Origin: Duganella flavida
GTDB lineage: Bacteria; Pseudomonadota; Gammaproteobacteria; Burkholderiales; Burkholderiaceae_D
Assembly (NCBI RefSeq): GCF_009857445.1
Contig: NZ_WWCN01000013.1
Span: forward strand, 1 to 64,000
Direction: 5' to 3'
DNA length: 64,000 nucleotides
The notes below the pieces were generated by a model. The model was not told the origin of the DNA. It worked only from the letters and a program-made list of their open reading frames with translations, and ran no database searches. Both the position numbers and the translations under genes were made by a program. This document shows positions 1-10,536 of this stretch, one piece after another (positions within the stretch are counted from its first letter, which is position 1; each line of letters opens with the position of its first letter).

Positions 1-290
1 CCGGAGCCGGTGGTGACAGCGGCAGCGGCGGCGGTGGCAACACCGGCGGCGCGGGCGGCAGCGCTGGCACCACCAGCGGCGGCATGGCCAATGGCGGTGC
101 GGGTGCGGCAGGCACCGGCGGCATGGGCGGCACCAACAATGTCAATGCCGGCACCTTCAATATGTCCAACACGATGAGCAATGTCGGCCAATCGGCAGCG
201 GGCATCATGGTCATCAGCCAGAACAACGGCTTCTCCTCGCTGATCCAGCAAAGCGTCAACGTTCAGGCCAACCTGGCAGTTGGCAAGTAA
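1..290 (+). CDS. Glycine-rich Fap-like amyloid/adhesin subunit, C-terminal part
   Basis: The reading frame is already open at the left edge (first full codon at base 3), so the start lies outside the window. The visible 95 residues begin with a low-complexity Gly/Ala/Ser/Thr stretch and end in an Asn/Gln/Val-rich segment (NVNAGTFNMSN, then VISQNNGFSSLIQQSVNVQ), the composition expected of a beta-rich surface fibre subunit. It is followed by two small exported proteins, a C39 peptidase and a beta-barrel outer-membrane protein, which parallels fapC-D-E-F of Pseudomonas. By analogy it is inferred to be the exported structural subunit. It has no CXXC pair near the end, unlike FapC, so orthology is not claimed. 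It could instead be another Gly-rich adhesin. Confidence 0.6.
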   Translation, partial: GAGGDSGSGGGGNTGGAGGSAGTTSGGMANGGAGAAGTGGMGGTNNVNAGTFNMSNTMSNVGQSAAGIMVISQNNGFSSLIQQSVNVQANLAVGK

Positions 291-310
291 GGGTAAGTAA
301 GGGCAAGTAA
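281..310 (+). repeat. Three tandem 10-bp repeats across the stop codon
   Basis: The sequence around the stop of the glycine-rich gene is three near-identical decamers of the form GGCAAGTAAG / GGTAAGTAAG / GGCAAGTAAG. The first holds the real TAA and the others repeat it downstream. It looks like a small slippage duplication of the gene's 3' end. Confidence 0.7.
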
Positions 311-371
311 GCCTCAGCAACCAGGCGGCCTGCAATGGGCTGCCTGGCACAGTAATGAACGGGAGGACACC

Positions 372-785
372 ATGCATCAATTGATCTACCGTGGCTGTAT
401 CGCCATCGTTGTGGTTGCCGTACTGACGGGAGCCAGCGCGCAGGCCGCCGAAACGGCGGTGCCGCCAGCCGAGGCTGCGGCCGACGCCAAGCCAATGCCA
501 ATGACAACAGCCGACAGCAAGGCCACCACCGCGCCATTTAGCGTCACACCGCGCCAGGATGAGCGGCGGCTGGAACAGCTGCGCGGCGGCAGCGAGCCGG
601 TCTGGAATGACATGAAACTTAACGGTACAGTAGGCGCCAACAGTGCGCAAAACGTGGTCACTGGCGCCAACACCATCACCGATGGCGCCTTCGCCAACGC
701 CGTCGGCCTGCCGACGGTGATCCAGAATTCCGGTGCGAACGTTCTGATCCAGAACGCCACCATCGTCAACGTGCAAATCCGATGA
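372..785 (+). CDS. Small exported Fap-like protein with double-glycine motif
   Basis: 137 residues. A GGGAGG ribosome-binding site lies six bases before the ATG. Residues 1-25 form a Sec signal peptide (hydrophobic core, AQA-A cleavage). A hydrophilic linker leads to LEQLRGG at residues 67-73, which has the Leu(-7), Leu(-4), Gly-Gly pattern of C39 peptidase leaders. The C-terminus (VIQNSGANVLIQNATIVNV) resembles that of the preceding glycine-rich protein. Its stop overlaps the start of the C39 peptidase gene (ATGA), implying coupled translation. Inferred to be an exported accessory or minor fibre subunit processed by that peptidase. It has no clear counterpart by position in the canonical fapABCDEF order. 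Confidence 0.7.
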   Translation: MHQLIYRGCIAIVVVAVLTGASAQAAETAVPPAEAAADAKPMPMTTADSKATTAPFSVTPRQDERRLEQLRGGSEPVWNDMKLNGTVGANSAQNVVTGANTITDGAFANAVGLPTVIQNSGANVLIQNATIVNVQIR

Positions 786-1465
786 ACGCGCTGGCGCCAG
801 TCCTGATGGTGGCACTGGGCGCAGGCACGCCCTTGGCTGCCGGCGCCGCCGACATCATGGGCCTGGGCAACGCCAATTTGCGGGTGCACGTGACCAGCCT
901 CAAGGAGGCCCGTTTCGCCGCCACCATCCGCCAGCAGTATGACTTCAGCTGCGGCTCCGCCGCGCTGGCCACCCTGCTCACCTATCACTACGGCTATGCC
1001 CTCACCGAGCAGCAAGCCTTTGAAGAGATGTTCCGCAACGGCGACCAGCAAAAAATTCGGCGCGAAGGTTTTTCGCTGCTGGACATCAAGCGCTTCCTCG
1101 AACGGCGCGACTTTCACGCCGACGGTTTCGAACTGCCGCTGGAAAAACTGCGCAGCGCCGGCTTTCCAGCAATTGTCCTGTTGGAGGAAAACGGCTATCA
1201 CCATTTCGTGGTGCTGAAAGGCGTCGACGACACGCGAGTACTGATCGGCGATCCGGCTGGCGGCACCCGCGCCATGAGCCGCCCGGCATTCGAGGCACTG
1301 TGGCGCAGCAAGCTGCTATTCGTGATTCATGCGGCGCCCCGGTCCGCCCAATTTAACGATCCCAATGAATGGCGCGTGGCGCCGCGCGCAATGCTGGGCA
1401 GCGCGGTGTCGCGTGACAGCCTGTCCACGCTGACCATGGCCAAGAATGGCCTGGGCGACTACTGA
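782..1465 (+). CDS. C39-family cysteine peptidase, FapD-like
   Basis: 227 residues. The N-terminal 22 residues are a signal peptide or anchor, placing the enzyme in the periplasm. The C39 papain-like core shows the oxyanion Gln 51/52 and catalytic Cys57 in QQYDFSCG, His140/141 in GYHHFVVLKG and Asp157 in IGDPAGG, so the Cys-His-Asp triad is complete. C39 enzymes cut after Gly-Gly in leader peptides. Here there is no ABC transporter domain, as in FapD of the Pseudomonas Fap system. The genes on both sides encode exported proteins with LRGG motifs, the likely substrates (inference). The start overlaps the previous stop. Confidence 0.85.
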   Translation: MNALAPVLMVALGAGTPLAAGAADIMGLGNANLRVHVTSLKEARFAATIRQQYDFSCGSAALATLLTYHYGYALTEQQAFEEMFRNGDQQKIRREGFSLLDIKRFLERRDFHADGFELPLEKLRSAGFPAIVLLEENGYHHFVVLKGVDDTRVLIGDPAGGTRAMSRPAFEALWRSKLLFVIHAAPRSAQFNDPNEWRVAPRAMLGSAVSRDSLSTLTMAKNGLGDY

Positions 1466-1485
1466 ATAAAATCAAGGAGACTGGC

Positions 1486-1962
1486 ATGCACAAACTCATG
1501 TGGTACCTGGCACTGCTGCTGGCCATGCCGGCCCGTGCCGCCGAGATGCCGCCGGACTGGCAGCCGGTGGAAGAAATGGTGCTGGCCAGCCTGCGCGGCG
1601 GGCTGGACACGGGCCAGGGGCTGATGGTGTCGATCGGCATCGAGCGGCTGGTATCGATCAACGGCAGCACTGTCTCCAGCGCCAGCTTCAGCGTCGGCGC
1701 CAATGCCCAGGCGGACGCGCAAACCCAAGGTCTGCTGCCCTCGAACTACACCGTGGTGCAGAACGGCGTGGGCAACCAGGCCATGCCGGGCGCGATGCCA
1801 GGTGCGATGGCCGGGCTGGTGCTGCAGAACAGCGCCAACGACCAGCTGCTGCGCAGCCAGACCACCATTAGCGCCTCGGTCAACAGCTTGTCGGCGCTAC
1901 GCAATATCAATTTCGAAGGAAGCTTGCGCCAGGCCTTGGCGTATGGAGTCGGGCCGCATTGA
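1486..1962 (+). CDS. Small exported Fap-like protein, FapE-like position
   Basis: 158 residues, preceded by AAGGAG six bases from the ATG. Signal peptide at residues 1-19 (ARA-AE). VLASLRGG at residues 32-39 is a second double-glycine motif with Leu at -7 and -4 and Val at -12. The rest is Ser/Asn/Gln/Val-rich with repeated VQNG and VLQN motifs, compatible with a beta-rich subunit. It lies between the C39 peptidase and the outer-membrane protein, where fapE sits in Pseudomonas. Residues 99-110 contain a short duplicated AMPG unit. Function is inferred from context only; it may be a minor amyloid component or a chaperone. Confidence 0.7.
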   Translation: MHKLMWYLALLLAMPARAAEMPPDWQPVEEMVLASLRGGLDTGQGLMVSIGIERLVSINGSTVSSASFSVGANAQADAQTQGLLPSNYTVVQNGVGNQAMPGAMPGAMAGLVLQNSANDQLLRSQTTISASVNSLSALRNINFEGSLRQALAYGVGPH

Positions 1963-1989
1963 CGCGCCCGCATGACAAAGGACATCACT

Positions 1990-3198
1990 ATGGCGCTTAC
2001 CCGACCATTGTGCACTGGGGCAGCGTTGCTGCTGTTGACCAGCTGCGCGGCACAGGCCCAGGAGCAACCCATCGCCATCGACGCCCTCAGGGCGCGGCTG
2101 GCAGCCATGCAGCAGCAATTGGACGAGCAGCAGCGCCTGCTGCAACAGCTCGTCGCGGCGACACCGGCCGCGCTGGCCAAGCAGCGCGGCGCCGGCCAGG
2201 CCAGTGACACGGTCGGCCAGGCGCCGCCGCGCGACAGCCGGCCGCCGGAAGTGGCGCCCTTGTTCGAGCAGCCTGGGGTGCTGACCGCTAAAGGCCAGTT
2301 CGTGCTGGAGCCCTCGCTGCAGTTCGGCTACTCGTCCAGCAACCGGGTCGCGCTGGTCGGCTATACGATTATTCCGGCACTGCTGATCGGCCTGGTCGAC
2401 GTGCGTGAGGTCAAGCGCAACACGCTCACCGCCGCGCTGACCGGGCGATATGGCCTGAACAGCCGCACCGAGATCGAAGTCAAACTGCCGTATGTCTACC
2501 GGTCCGACACTACCATGAGCCGTGAACTGTTTACCGGCACCGCAGTGGACCAAGTATTCGGCACCAACGGCAAAGGCGCCGGCGACCTGGAACTGGCGTT
2601 GCGGCGCCAGCTCAACGAGGGTGGTCCCGACAGCGCCTACTATGTCGGCGGGCTGCGTCTGAAAACCCGCACCGGCCGTGATCCGTTCGAAGTGGTCACC
2701 GACTGCACCCAGCGCTGCGTGGGCGATAACGCCACCGGCACCGGCCTGCCGCTGGACCTGCCGACCGGCTCGGGCTTCTATGCCTTGCAGCCCAGCCTGA
2801 CCTGGCTATTCCCGTCCGATCCGGCGATTTTCTTTGGCAGCGTGAGCTACCTGCATAACTTCAAGCGCAACAACATCGGCCGCAAGGTGCTGAACGGCGA
2901 AATGGAATGGCTGGGCACCATTGCGCCGGGCGATGTGATCGGCTTCAACTTCGGTATGGGTCTGGCGTTGAATGACAAGGCCTCGCTCAGCCTGGGCTAT
3001 GACCATAGCTCGATTGCCCGCACGCGCCAGAACGGCGTGCCGGTGCCGGCCTCGGTGCGCACCCAGCTGGGCACGCTGGTGACCGGCTTCTCCTACCGCA
3101 TCAGCGCTCAGCGCACCATCAGCGTGACGGTGGGCGCCGGGCTGACCCGCGACACACCGGACGTTTCCTTGTCCGTGCGGCTGCCAGTGACGCTGTAG
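1990..3198 (+). CDS. FapF-like outer-membrane beta-barrel exporter
   Basis: 402 residues from the ATG at 1990, chosen because AAAGGA lies seven bases before it; an ATG at 1972 has no such site. A signal peptide with a possible lipobox (LLTSC) or an AQA-Q cleavage comes first. It is followed by a Gln/Leu-rich coiled coil (about residues 28-55: RARLAAMQQQLDEQQRLLQQL). The C-terminal 300 residues are alternating amphipathic beta-strands with aromatic girdles, ending in VSLSVRLPVTL. A coiled coil plus barrel is the FapF architecture, in which a trimer exports amyloid subunits. It resembles the MetA-pathway/phenol-degradation porin fold. Last gene of the operon. Confidence 0.75.
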   Translation: MALTRPLCTGAALLLLTSCAAQAQEQPIAIDALRARLAAMQQQLDEQQRLLQQLVAATPAALAKQRGAGQASDTVGQAPPRDSRPPEVAPLFEQPGVLTAKGQFVLEPSLQFGYSSSNRVALVGYTIIPALLIGLVDVREVKRNTLTAALTGRYGLNSRTEIEVKLPYVYRSDTTMSRELFTGTAVDQVFGTNGKGAGDLELALRRQLNEGGPDSAYYVGGLRLKTRTGRDPFEVVTDCTQRCVGDNATGTGLPLDLPTGSGFYALQPSLTWLFPSDPAIFFGSVSYLHNFKRNNIGRKVLNGEMEWLGTIAPGDVIGFNFGMGLALNDKASLSLGYDHSSIARTRQNGVPVPASVRTQLGTLVTGFSYRISAQRTISVTVGAGLTRDTPDVSLSVRLPVTL

Positions 3199-3207
3199 GC
3201 TGCGGCG

Positions 3208-3265
3208 AAAAAAAAACCGCCCGCCTGAACGCGCTCAAGATCGCGCTCAGTGCAGGCGGTTTTTT
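3208..3265. terminator. Bidirectional intrinsic terminator
   Basis: CCGCCTG (3221-3227) pairs with CAGGCGG (3253-3259). An A9 run lies on the left and a T6 run on the right, so the hairpin can end transcription from both the Fap-like operon (+) and the efflux operon (-). Confidence 0.8.
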
Positions 3266-3268
3266 CCA

Positions 3269-4765
3269 TTATTGCTGCGCCAGTTTGGTTGGCGGCGCAT
3301 CGCCCCAGCCGCCACCCAGTGCGCGAATCAGCGCCACGGTGGTGACTGCGCGATTGCCACGCAACTGCACCGCGCTGCGTTCCACCGCAGCCAGATTGCG
3401 CTGCGCGTCCAGCAGATCGAGGTAGCTCGAACGGCCAGCCGTGTACAGCTTCTGCGCCAGATCAGCGGAGCGGCGGGCCGACACCACGGCATCATCAATC
3501 TGTGCCGTCTGGCCAGCCAGGATACGCAGGCCTGCCAGGTTGTCTTCCACTTCCGCAAACGCCGTCAGCACGCTCTGACGATACGTACCAACCGATTCCT
3601 CCAACGCTGCTTCGCTGCGGGTGATGTTGGCCTTATTGCGGCCACCATCGATCAACGGCATCGACAACGCTGCGCCCAGCAGCCACGAACGGCTGCTCCA
3701 CTTGAACACATCCGCTACGGTGCCAGCCGAAGTGCCGCCCGCATTCGCGTTCAGCATCAGCGACGGGAACATGGCCGAACGCGCCACACCGATACGCGCA
3801 TTCGACGCTTCCATCGAACGCTGTGCAGCAGCGATGTCCGGACGACGTTCCAGCAGCGTCGATGGCAGGCCGGCAGGAATCACCGGCAGCAGCGTGGTGT
3901 CCAGCAGCGGGCTCGCGCCGGCCGTGTAGCTGGCCGCCGGTTTGCCCAGCAGGACCGCCAGCGCATGCTCGGTGGTCACGCGTTGACGCTGCAGGCCAAT
4001 GGCTTCGGCTCGCGCCGTCGCCAGTTCGGTCTTGGCACGCGACAGATCAAATTCGCCGATATCGCCCAGGTCAAAACGACGCTGGTTGACTTTGACGTTT
4101 TCTTCACGCGTCTGCACCGTGCGGTTCAGCGTTTCCAGTTCCGCGTCGGTGGAACGCAGGCGGAAGTAAGTCTGCGCCACATCGGCTTGCACGGCCAACA
4201 GCACCGAGCGGTAGTTGGCTTCAACCGAAGCCGCGTCACCACGCGCCGCTGCCACGTTGGACGATACGCGGCCGAACAAATCAACCTCGTAGCTCGCCGT
4301 CAGGTTGGCGTTGAACACCTTGCCCGGCGCTACCGGCGTACCGGCAGGCAGGCCAAGCGCCACATCCGACTGCTGCACGCGCTGCGCACCGGCAGCGATG
4401 CCGACTTGCGGAATGCGGTCCGCTTCAGCGATACCGGCAATGGCGCGCGCCTGCTTGACGCGGGCCGCAGCCACGGCCAGGTTGGCGTTGGCGCGGGTGG
4501 CTTCGTTGACCAGCTCATTCAAGGCCGAGTCATTGAAAGCTAGCCACCACTCGCCGCGCGGTTGCGCTTCGGCGGCCTGCGCCTGCTTCCAGGTGCTGCC
4601 GTCAGCAGCGGTCTTGGTGGCCGCTGCGTCAGGAGCTTGCGATTCTTTGAACGCGGTCGGCACGTCCATCGCAGGCTGCTTGAATTCCGGTGCAGCGCAC
4701 GCGGTCATCAGCAAGGCCGCGAGAATCGGCGCGACGCCTTTTGCGATCATATGCAGCTTGTTCAT
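3269..4765 (-). CDS. oprC: RND efflux outer-membrane channel lipoprotein (OprC/OprM-like)
   Basis: 498 residues. It starts at the ATG at 4765, giving MNKLHM and a lipoprotein signal with lipobox LMTAC; a longer upstream reading adds residues with no signal function. It contains two outer-membrane-efflux repeats of the NodT/OprM family, with long alpha-barrel helices rich in Ala/Arg/Gln and the characteristic LLERRPDIAAAQ motif near the middle. The gene begins one base after the stop of the pump gene, so it is the last gene of the tripartite operon. It forms the TolC-like duct through which the pump expels substrates. Ends at the shared terminator. Confidence 0.93.
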   Translation of the reverse strand: MNKLHMIAKGVAPILAALLMTACAAPEFKQPAMDVPTAFKESQAPDAAATKTAADGSTWKQAQAAEAQPRGEWWLAFNDSALNELVNEATRANANLAVAAARVKQARAIAGIAEADRIPQVGIAAGAQRVQQSDVALGLPAGTPVAPGKVFNANLTASYEVDLFGRVSSNVAAARGDAASVEANYRSVLLAVQADVAQTYFRLRSTDAELETLNRTVQTREENVKVNQRRFDLGDIGEFDLSRAKTELATARAEAIGLQRQRVTTEHALAVLLGKPAASYTAGASPLLDTTLLPVIPAGLPSTLLERRPDIAAAQRSMEASNARIGVARSAMFPSLMLNANAGGTSAGTVADVFKWSSRSWLLGAALSMPLIDGGRNKANITRSEAALEESVGTYRQSVLTAFAEVEDNLAGLRILAGQTAQIDDAVVSARRSADLAQKLYTAGRSSYLDLLDAQRNLAAVERSAVQLRGNRAVTTVALIRALGGGWGDAPPTKLAQQ

Positions 4766-4766
4766 A

Positions 4767-7952
<3,186 letters not shown>

Positions 7953-7956
7953 TTAA

Positions 7957-9183
7957 TTATTCCTTGGAGGTGCCCGTTTTGGCAACGGCTACTTTCTCTT
8001 CTTTCTTGGCCACGTTGGCTGCCAGCGGATCGGAATCCATCGGCACCACGGTCGGGGTCAGCGGCGAACCTGGCTTCACGCGTTGCAGGCCGTTGACGAC
8101 GATCTTCTCGCCCGGCTTCAAGCCATCGCGCACCACGCGCAGGCCGTCGATTTGCTGGCCCAGAATGACCGGACGGTATTCAGCCTTGTTGTCCTTGTCG
8201 ACTACGAACACGAACTTGCGGTTCTGGTCCGTGTTGACGGCGCGATCGTTGATCAGCACTGCGGCCTTGGCGCCGGTGCTGCCTTCCAGCTGCACGCGGG
8301 CGAACAAACCTGGCACCAGGATGCCGTCCTTGTTGGCAAGGGTAGCGCGCATGCGCACCGAGCCACTACGGACGTCGAGCTGGTTGTCGACGAATTCCAG
8401 CTTGCCTTCATGCGGGAAGCCGGTTTCGTTGGCGAGGCCGATCTTCACGGTGGCTGGCTTGCCTTGGTGGGCAGCGGCGCCGACGCGCAGGTAGGTGTCT
8501 TCGTCACCATCGAACGATGCGTAGATCTGGTCCAGCGACACCACGGAGGTCAGCACGGCCGATGCGTCGACCAGGTTACCCAGCGTGATTTCCGCTTTCG
8601 ATACACGGCCGTTGATCGGCGAAGTCACTTGGGTGTAGCTCAGATTCAGCTTGGCTGCTTCGTACTGCGCTTGTGCGGCGCGGGCGTCGGCGTCCAGCTG
8701 CTTGTAACCCGATGCCGAAGCGTCATACTCGCGCTGCGCGATGGCTTTATCGGCCAGCAGTTTTTCGGCGCGGACCAGTTCCACTTTCGCCAGGTCGGCC
8801 TTGGCGCGCGCCGAGTTGGCGGCGGCTTCGGCACGGTTGGCTTCAGCCTGGAACGGACGCGGATCGATGACGAACAGGACGTCGCCCTTCTTCACTTGCG
8901 AACCCGGTTTGAAGTTGATCGCGGTGATGAAGCCGCCAACGCGCGGACGAATCTGCACTTGCTCGATGGCTTCCAGACGGCCCGAGAACTCCTGCGTCTC
9001 GATGATGGTTTTCTCGACCACGGCTGCTGCCGAAATTGGAGGACCGCCCGCACCTGCCGGTGCTTCTGCTGCCTTGCCGGTGGCTTCGCCACAGCCGGAA
9101 AGTGCAATTGCGGCCAGGCCCGCCAGCGCCATAGCGGCGACCAAAGGTCGGGCTACGACAGTCATTGATTTAATGTTTTTCAT
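7957..9183 (-). CDS. bpeE: RND efflux periplasmic adaptor (BpeE/MexE-like)
   Basis: 408 residues from the ATG at 9183, preceded by AAAGGA six bases away; this start gives a lipoprotein signal with lipobox LSGC. It has the membrane-fusion-protein layout: lipoyl half (IRPRVGGFITAINFKPGSQVKKGDVLFVID), alpha-helical hairpin rich in Ala/Glu/Arg/Lys, second lipoyl half (SPINGRVSKAEIT), beta-barrel and membrane-proximal domains. It bridges the pump and the outer-membrane channel. A 141-base gap, containing a short GC-rich hairpin (about 9267-9294), separates it from the preceding hydrolase-like gene; the gap may hold a processing site or internal promoter. Confidence 0.94.
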   Translation of the reverse strand: MKNIKSMTVVARPLVAAMALAGLAAIALSGCGEATGKAAEAPAGAGGPPISAAAVVEKTIIETQEFSGRLEAIEQVQIRPRVGGFITAINFKPGSQVKKGDVLFVIDPRPFQAEANRAEAAANSARAKADLAKVELVRAEKLLADKAIAQREYDASASGYKQLDADARAAQAQYEAAKLNLSYTQVTSPINGRVSKAEITLGNLVDASAVLTSVVSLDQIYASFDGDEDTYLRVGAAAHQGKPATVKIGLANETGFPHEGKLEFVDNQLDVRSGSVRMRATLANKDGILVPGLFARVQLEGSTGAKAAVLINDRAVNTDQNRKFVFVVDKDNKAEYRPVILGQQIDGLRVVRDGLKPGEKIVVNGLQRVKPGSPLTPTVVPMDSDPLAANVAKKEEKVAVAKTGTSKE

Positions 9184-9324
9184 TTTAAATCCTTTTTGTA
9201 TGAAAATTATTAATAGAAAAGGCGGCACCGGGCGGTCTCAGGAAAATCGAGAAAACACGGTACTAGCGCCCCGCTGGCAAGCCAATGGGGACGTGACTCT
9301 TTACTGCTTTAGGGTTGGGGAATC

Positions 9325-10191
9325 CTATGCGGCTGGCGGTGTCTCAGACCGGTCCAGGCCGGCGATGAAGCCGGCGATTTCTCCCAGCGCTTGACATCGG
9401 CAAGCGCATTCGTTGCGTGCCTCTAAATCGTTCAGAGGCGCCGGCTGCATGCGCCGGACAGTGGTTTTGACGCCGCACGAAATCAGCTTGGCGCCATATT
9501 GTTCCGCTTCGTCGCGCAGCGGATCATCTTCGGTCGACAGGATCAATGCCTGCGGCAGGTTTTTCAAACGGCTCGATTGCAGCGGCGAGGCGTATGGGTG
9601 CGTGCGGTCGGCGGCATTCGGCAGGTAGCCGCGGTAGGCTTTCGCGCAAGCGTCGGCCACGTCCAGCAATTCCGGTGCGGCCTGCATCTCGCGCATCGAG
9701 CAAGTGGTCAGGCCTGGATCAAGCATCGGCATGATCAGGATTTGGCCCGTCAGTGCTGGACCGCCGCGATCACGTGACATCAGCGCTACCACTGCTGCCA
9801 GGTTGGCGCCCGCTTCAATGCCGGACACCAGCAGCTGCTTGCCGGTCCAGCCCAACTTGGCCTTGTTCTTCTTGGCCCACAGCAGCACTGCGTGTGCATC
9901 TTCGACCGCCGCCGGAAACGGCTTTTCCGTCGCCAGCGTGTAGGCCGAGGCTAGCACGCTGACGTGCGGGCTGTCGTCTGCCAAATGGCGCAGGAAAATA
10001 TCCGCGTCTTCCAGGTCGCCGCCGACAAAGCCGCCGGCGTGAAAGAAGACCAGCAGCGTGTCGCGTTTGATGGCGACTTCACCGCTGGTGTAGAGACGCG
10101 CCGCCAATGGACCTTCCGCGCCTTTGACTTCAAGTGCGCGGATTTTTAGTTGGTCCGACAGCGTCGGCAGCTTCTCTACTGGATTGTTCAT
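9325..10191 (-). CDS. llpE: LlpE-like alpha/beta-hydrolase-fold protein lacking the nucleophile
   Basis: 288 residues. It has the hormone-sensitive-lipase type fold with an oxyanion motif HAGGF at 51-55 (HGGGF in active enzymes). The nucleophile elbow reads GIEAG at 124-128, so Glu126 stands where Ser is required. The segment expected to carry the catalytic His shows none (PLNDLEARN), although a candidate acid remains in STEDDP. It is probably not a serine hydrolase. The order llpE-bpeE-bpeF-oprC matches the Burkholderia efflux operon, where LlpE is annotated as a putative lipase. Its start overlaps the stop of the small gene upstream. Possible roles: scaffold, binding protein or non-esterase enzyme. 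Confidence 0.8.
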   Translation of the reverse strand: MNNPVEKLPTLSDQLKIRALEVKGAEGPLAARLYTSGEVAIKRDTLLVFFHAGGFVGGDLEDADIFLRHLADDSPHVSVLASAYTLATEKPFPAAVEDAHAVLLWAKKNKAKLGWTGKQLLVSGIEAGANLAAVVALMSRDRGGPALTGQILIMPMLDPGLTTCSMREMQAAPELLDVADACAKAYRGYLPNAADRTHPYASPLQSSRLKNLPQALILSTEDDPLRDEAEQYGAKLISCGVKTTVRRMQPAPLNDLEARNECACRCQALGEIAGFIAGLDRSETPPAA

Positions 10192-10400
10192 TGTTGCACC
10201 GTACCCGATTCATTGGAGGACAACATGGTAACAGGATCACAAACGATCTCGTCACCGCTGGCCACCAGCGTGAGGGCGCGAACGCCACGAACTTCCGCTT
10301 TCGCGGTATGAGAATAGGCGTCGGTATATACCACGCCTGCCAGTGCTACCGACGTTGCCGCCAGTGTGATCGTTGCAAAAATTGCATCCCGATATTTCAT
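10188..10400 (-). CDS. Small exported protein heading the efflux operon
   Basis: 70 residues, starting at the ATG at 10400, which has a strong GGAGG seven bases upstream; a longer reading to 10493 lacks this. Residues 5-24 are a hydrophobic signal sequence or single anchor, leaving about 45 mature residues with one Cys. The stop overlaps the start of the LlpE-like gene, so translation is probably coupled. It is the first gene after the divergent promoter region facing LysR. No family is recognised. It could be a periplasmic modulator of the pump or simply a small envelope protein. Confidence 0.65.
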   Translation of the reverse strand: MKYRDAIFATITLAATSVALAGVVYTDAYSHTAKAEVRGVRALTLVASGDEIVCDPVTMLSSNESGTVQQ

Positions 10401-10503
10401 GATAAGTCCTCCTTTCTTCGTCTGTATTTTGTGCAATACGTTTGTGCAGTACAGCAATCTTAAACTTGTTCTACAATCCGATAAATACGGCAAAGATGAA
10501 TTG

Positions 10504-10525
10504 ATTGTTCAGAATCCCGAACAAT
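10504..10525. promoter_or_regulatory. Perfect inverted repeat, probable LysR operator
   Basis: ATTGTTC (10504-10510) and GAACAAT (10519-10525) are perfect inverted arms around an eight-base centre. The site sits just before the LysR gene's ribosome-binding site in the divergent region shared with the efflux operon, the usual place for a LysR operator and autoregulation. Confidence 0.6.
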
Positions 10526-10536
10526 GAGGGTGAAAG

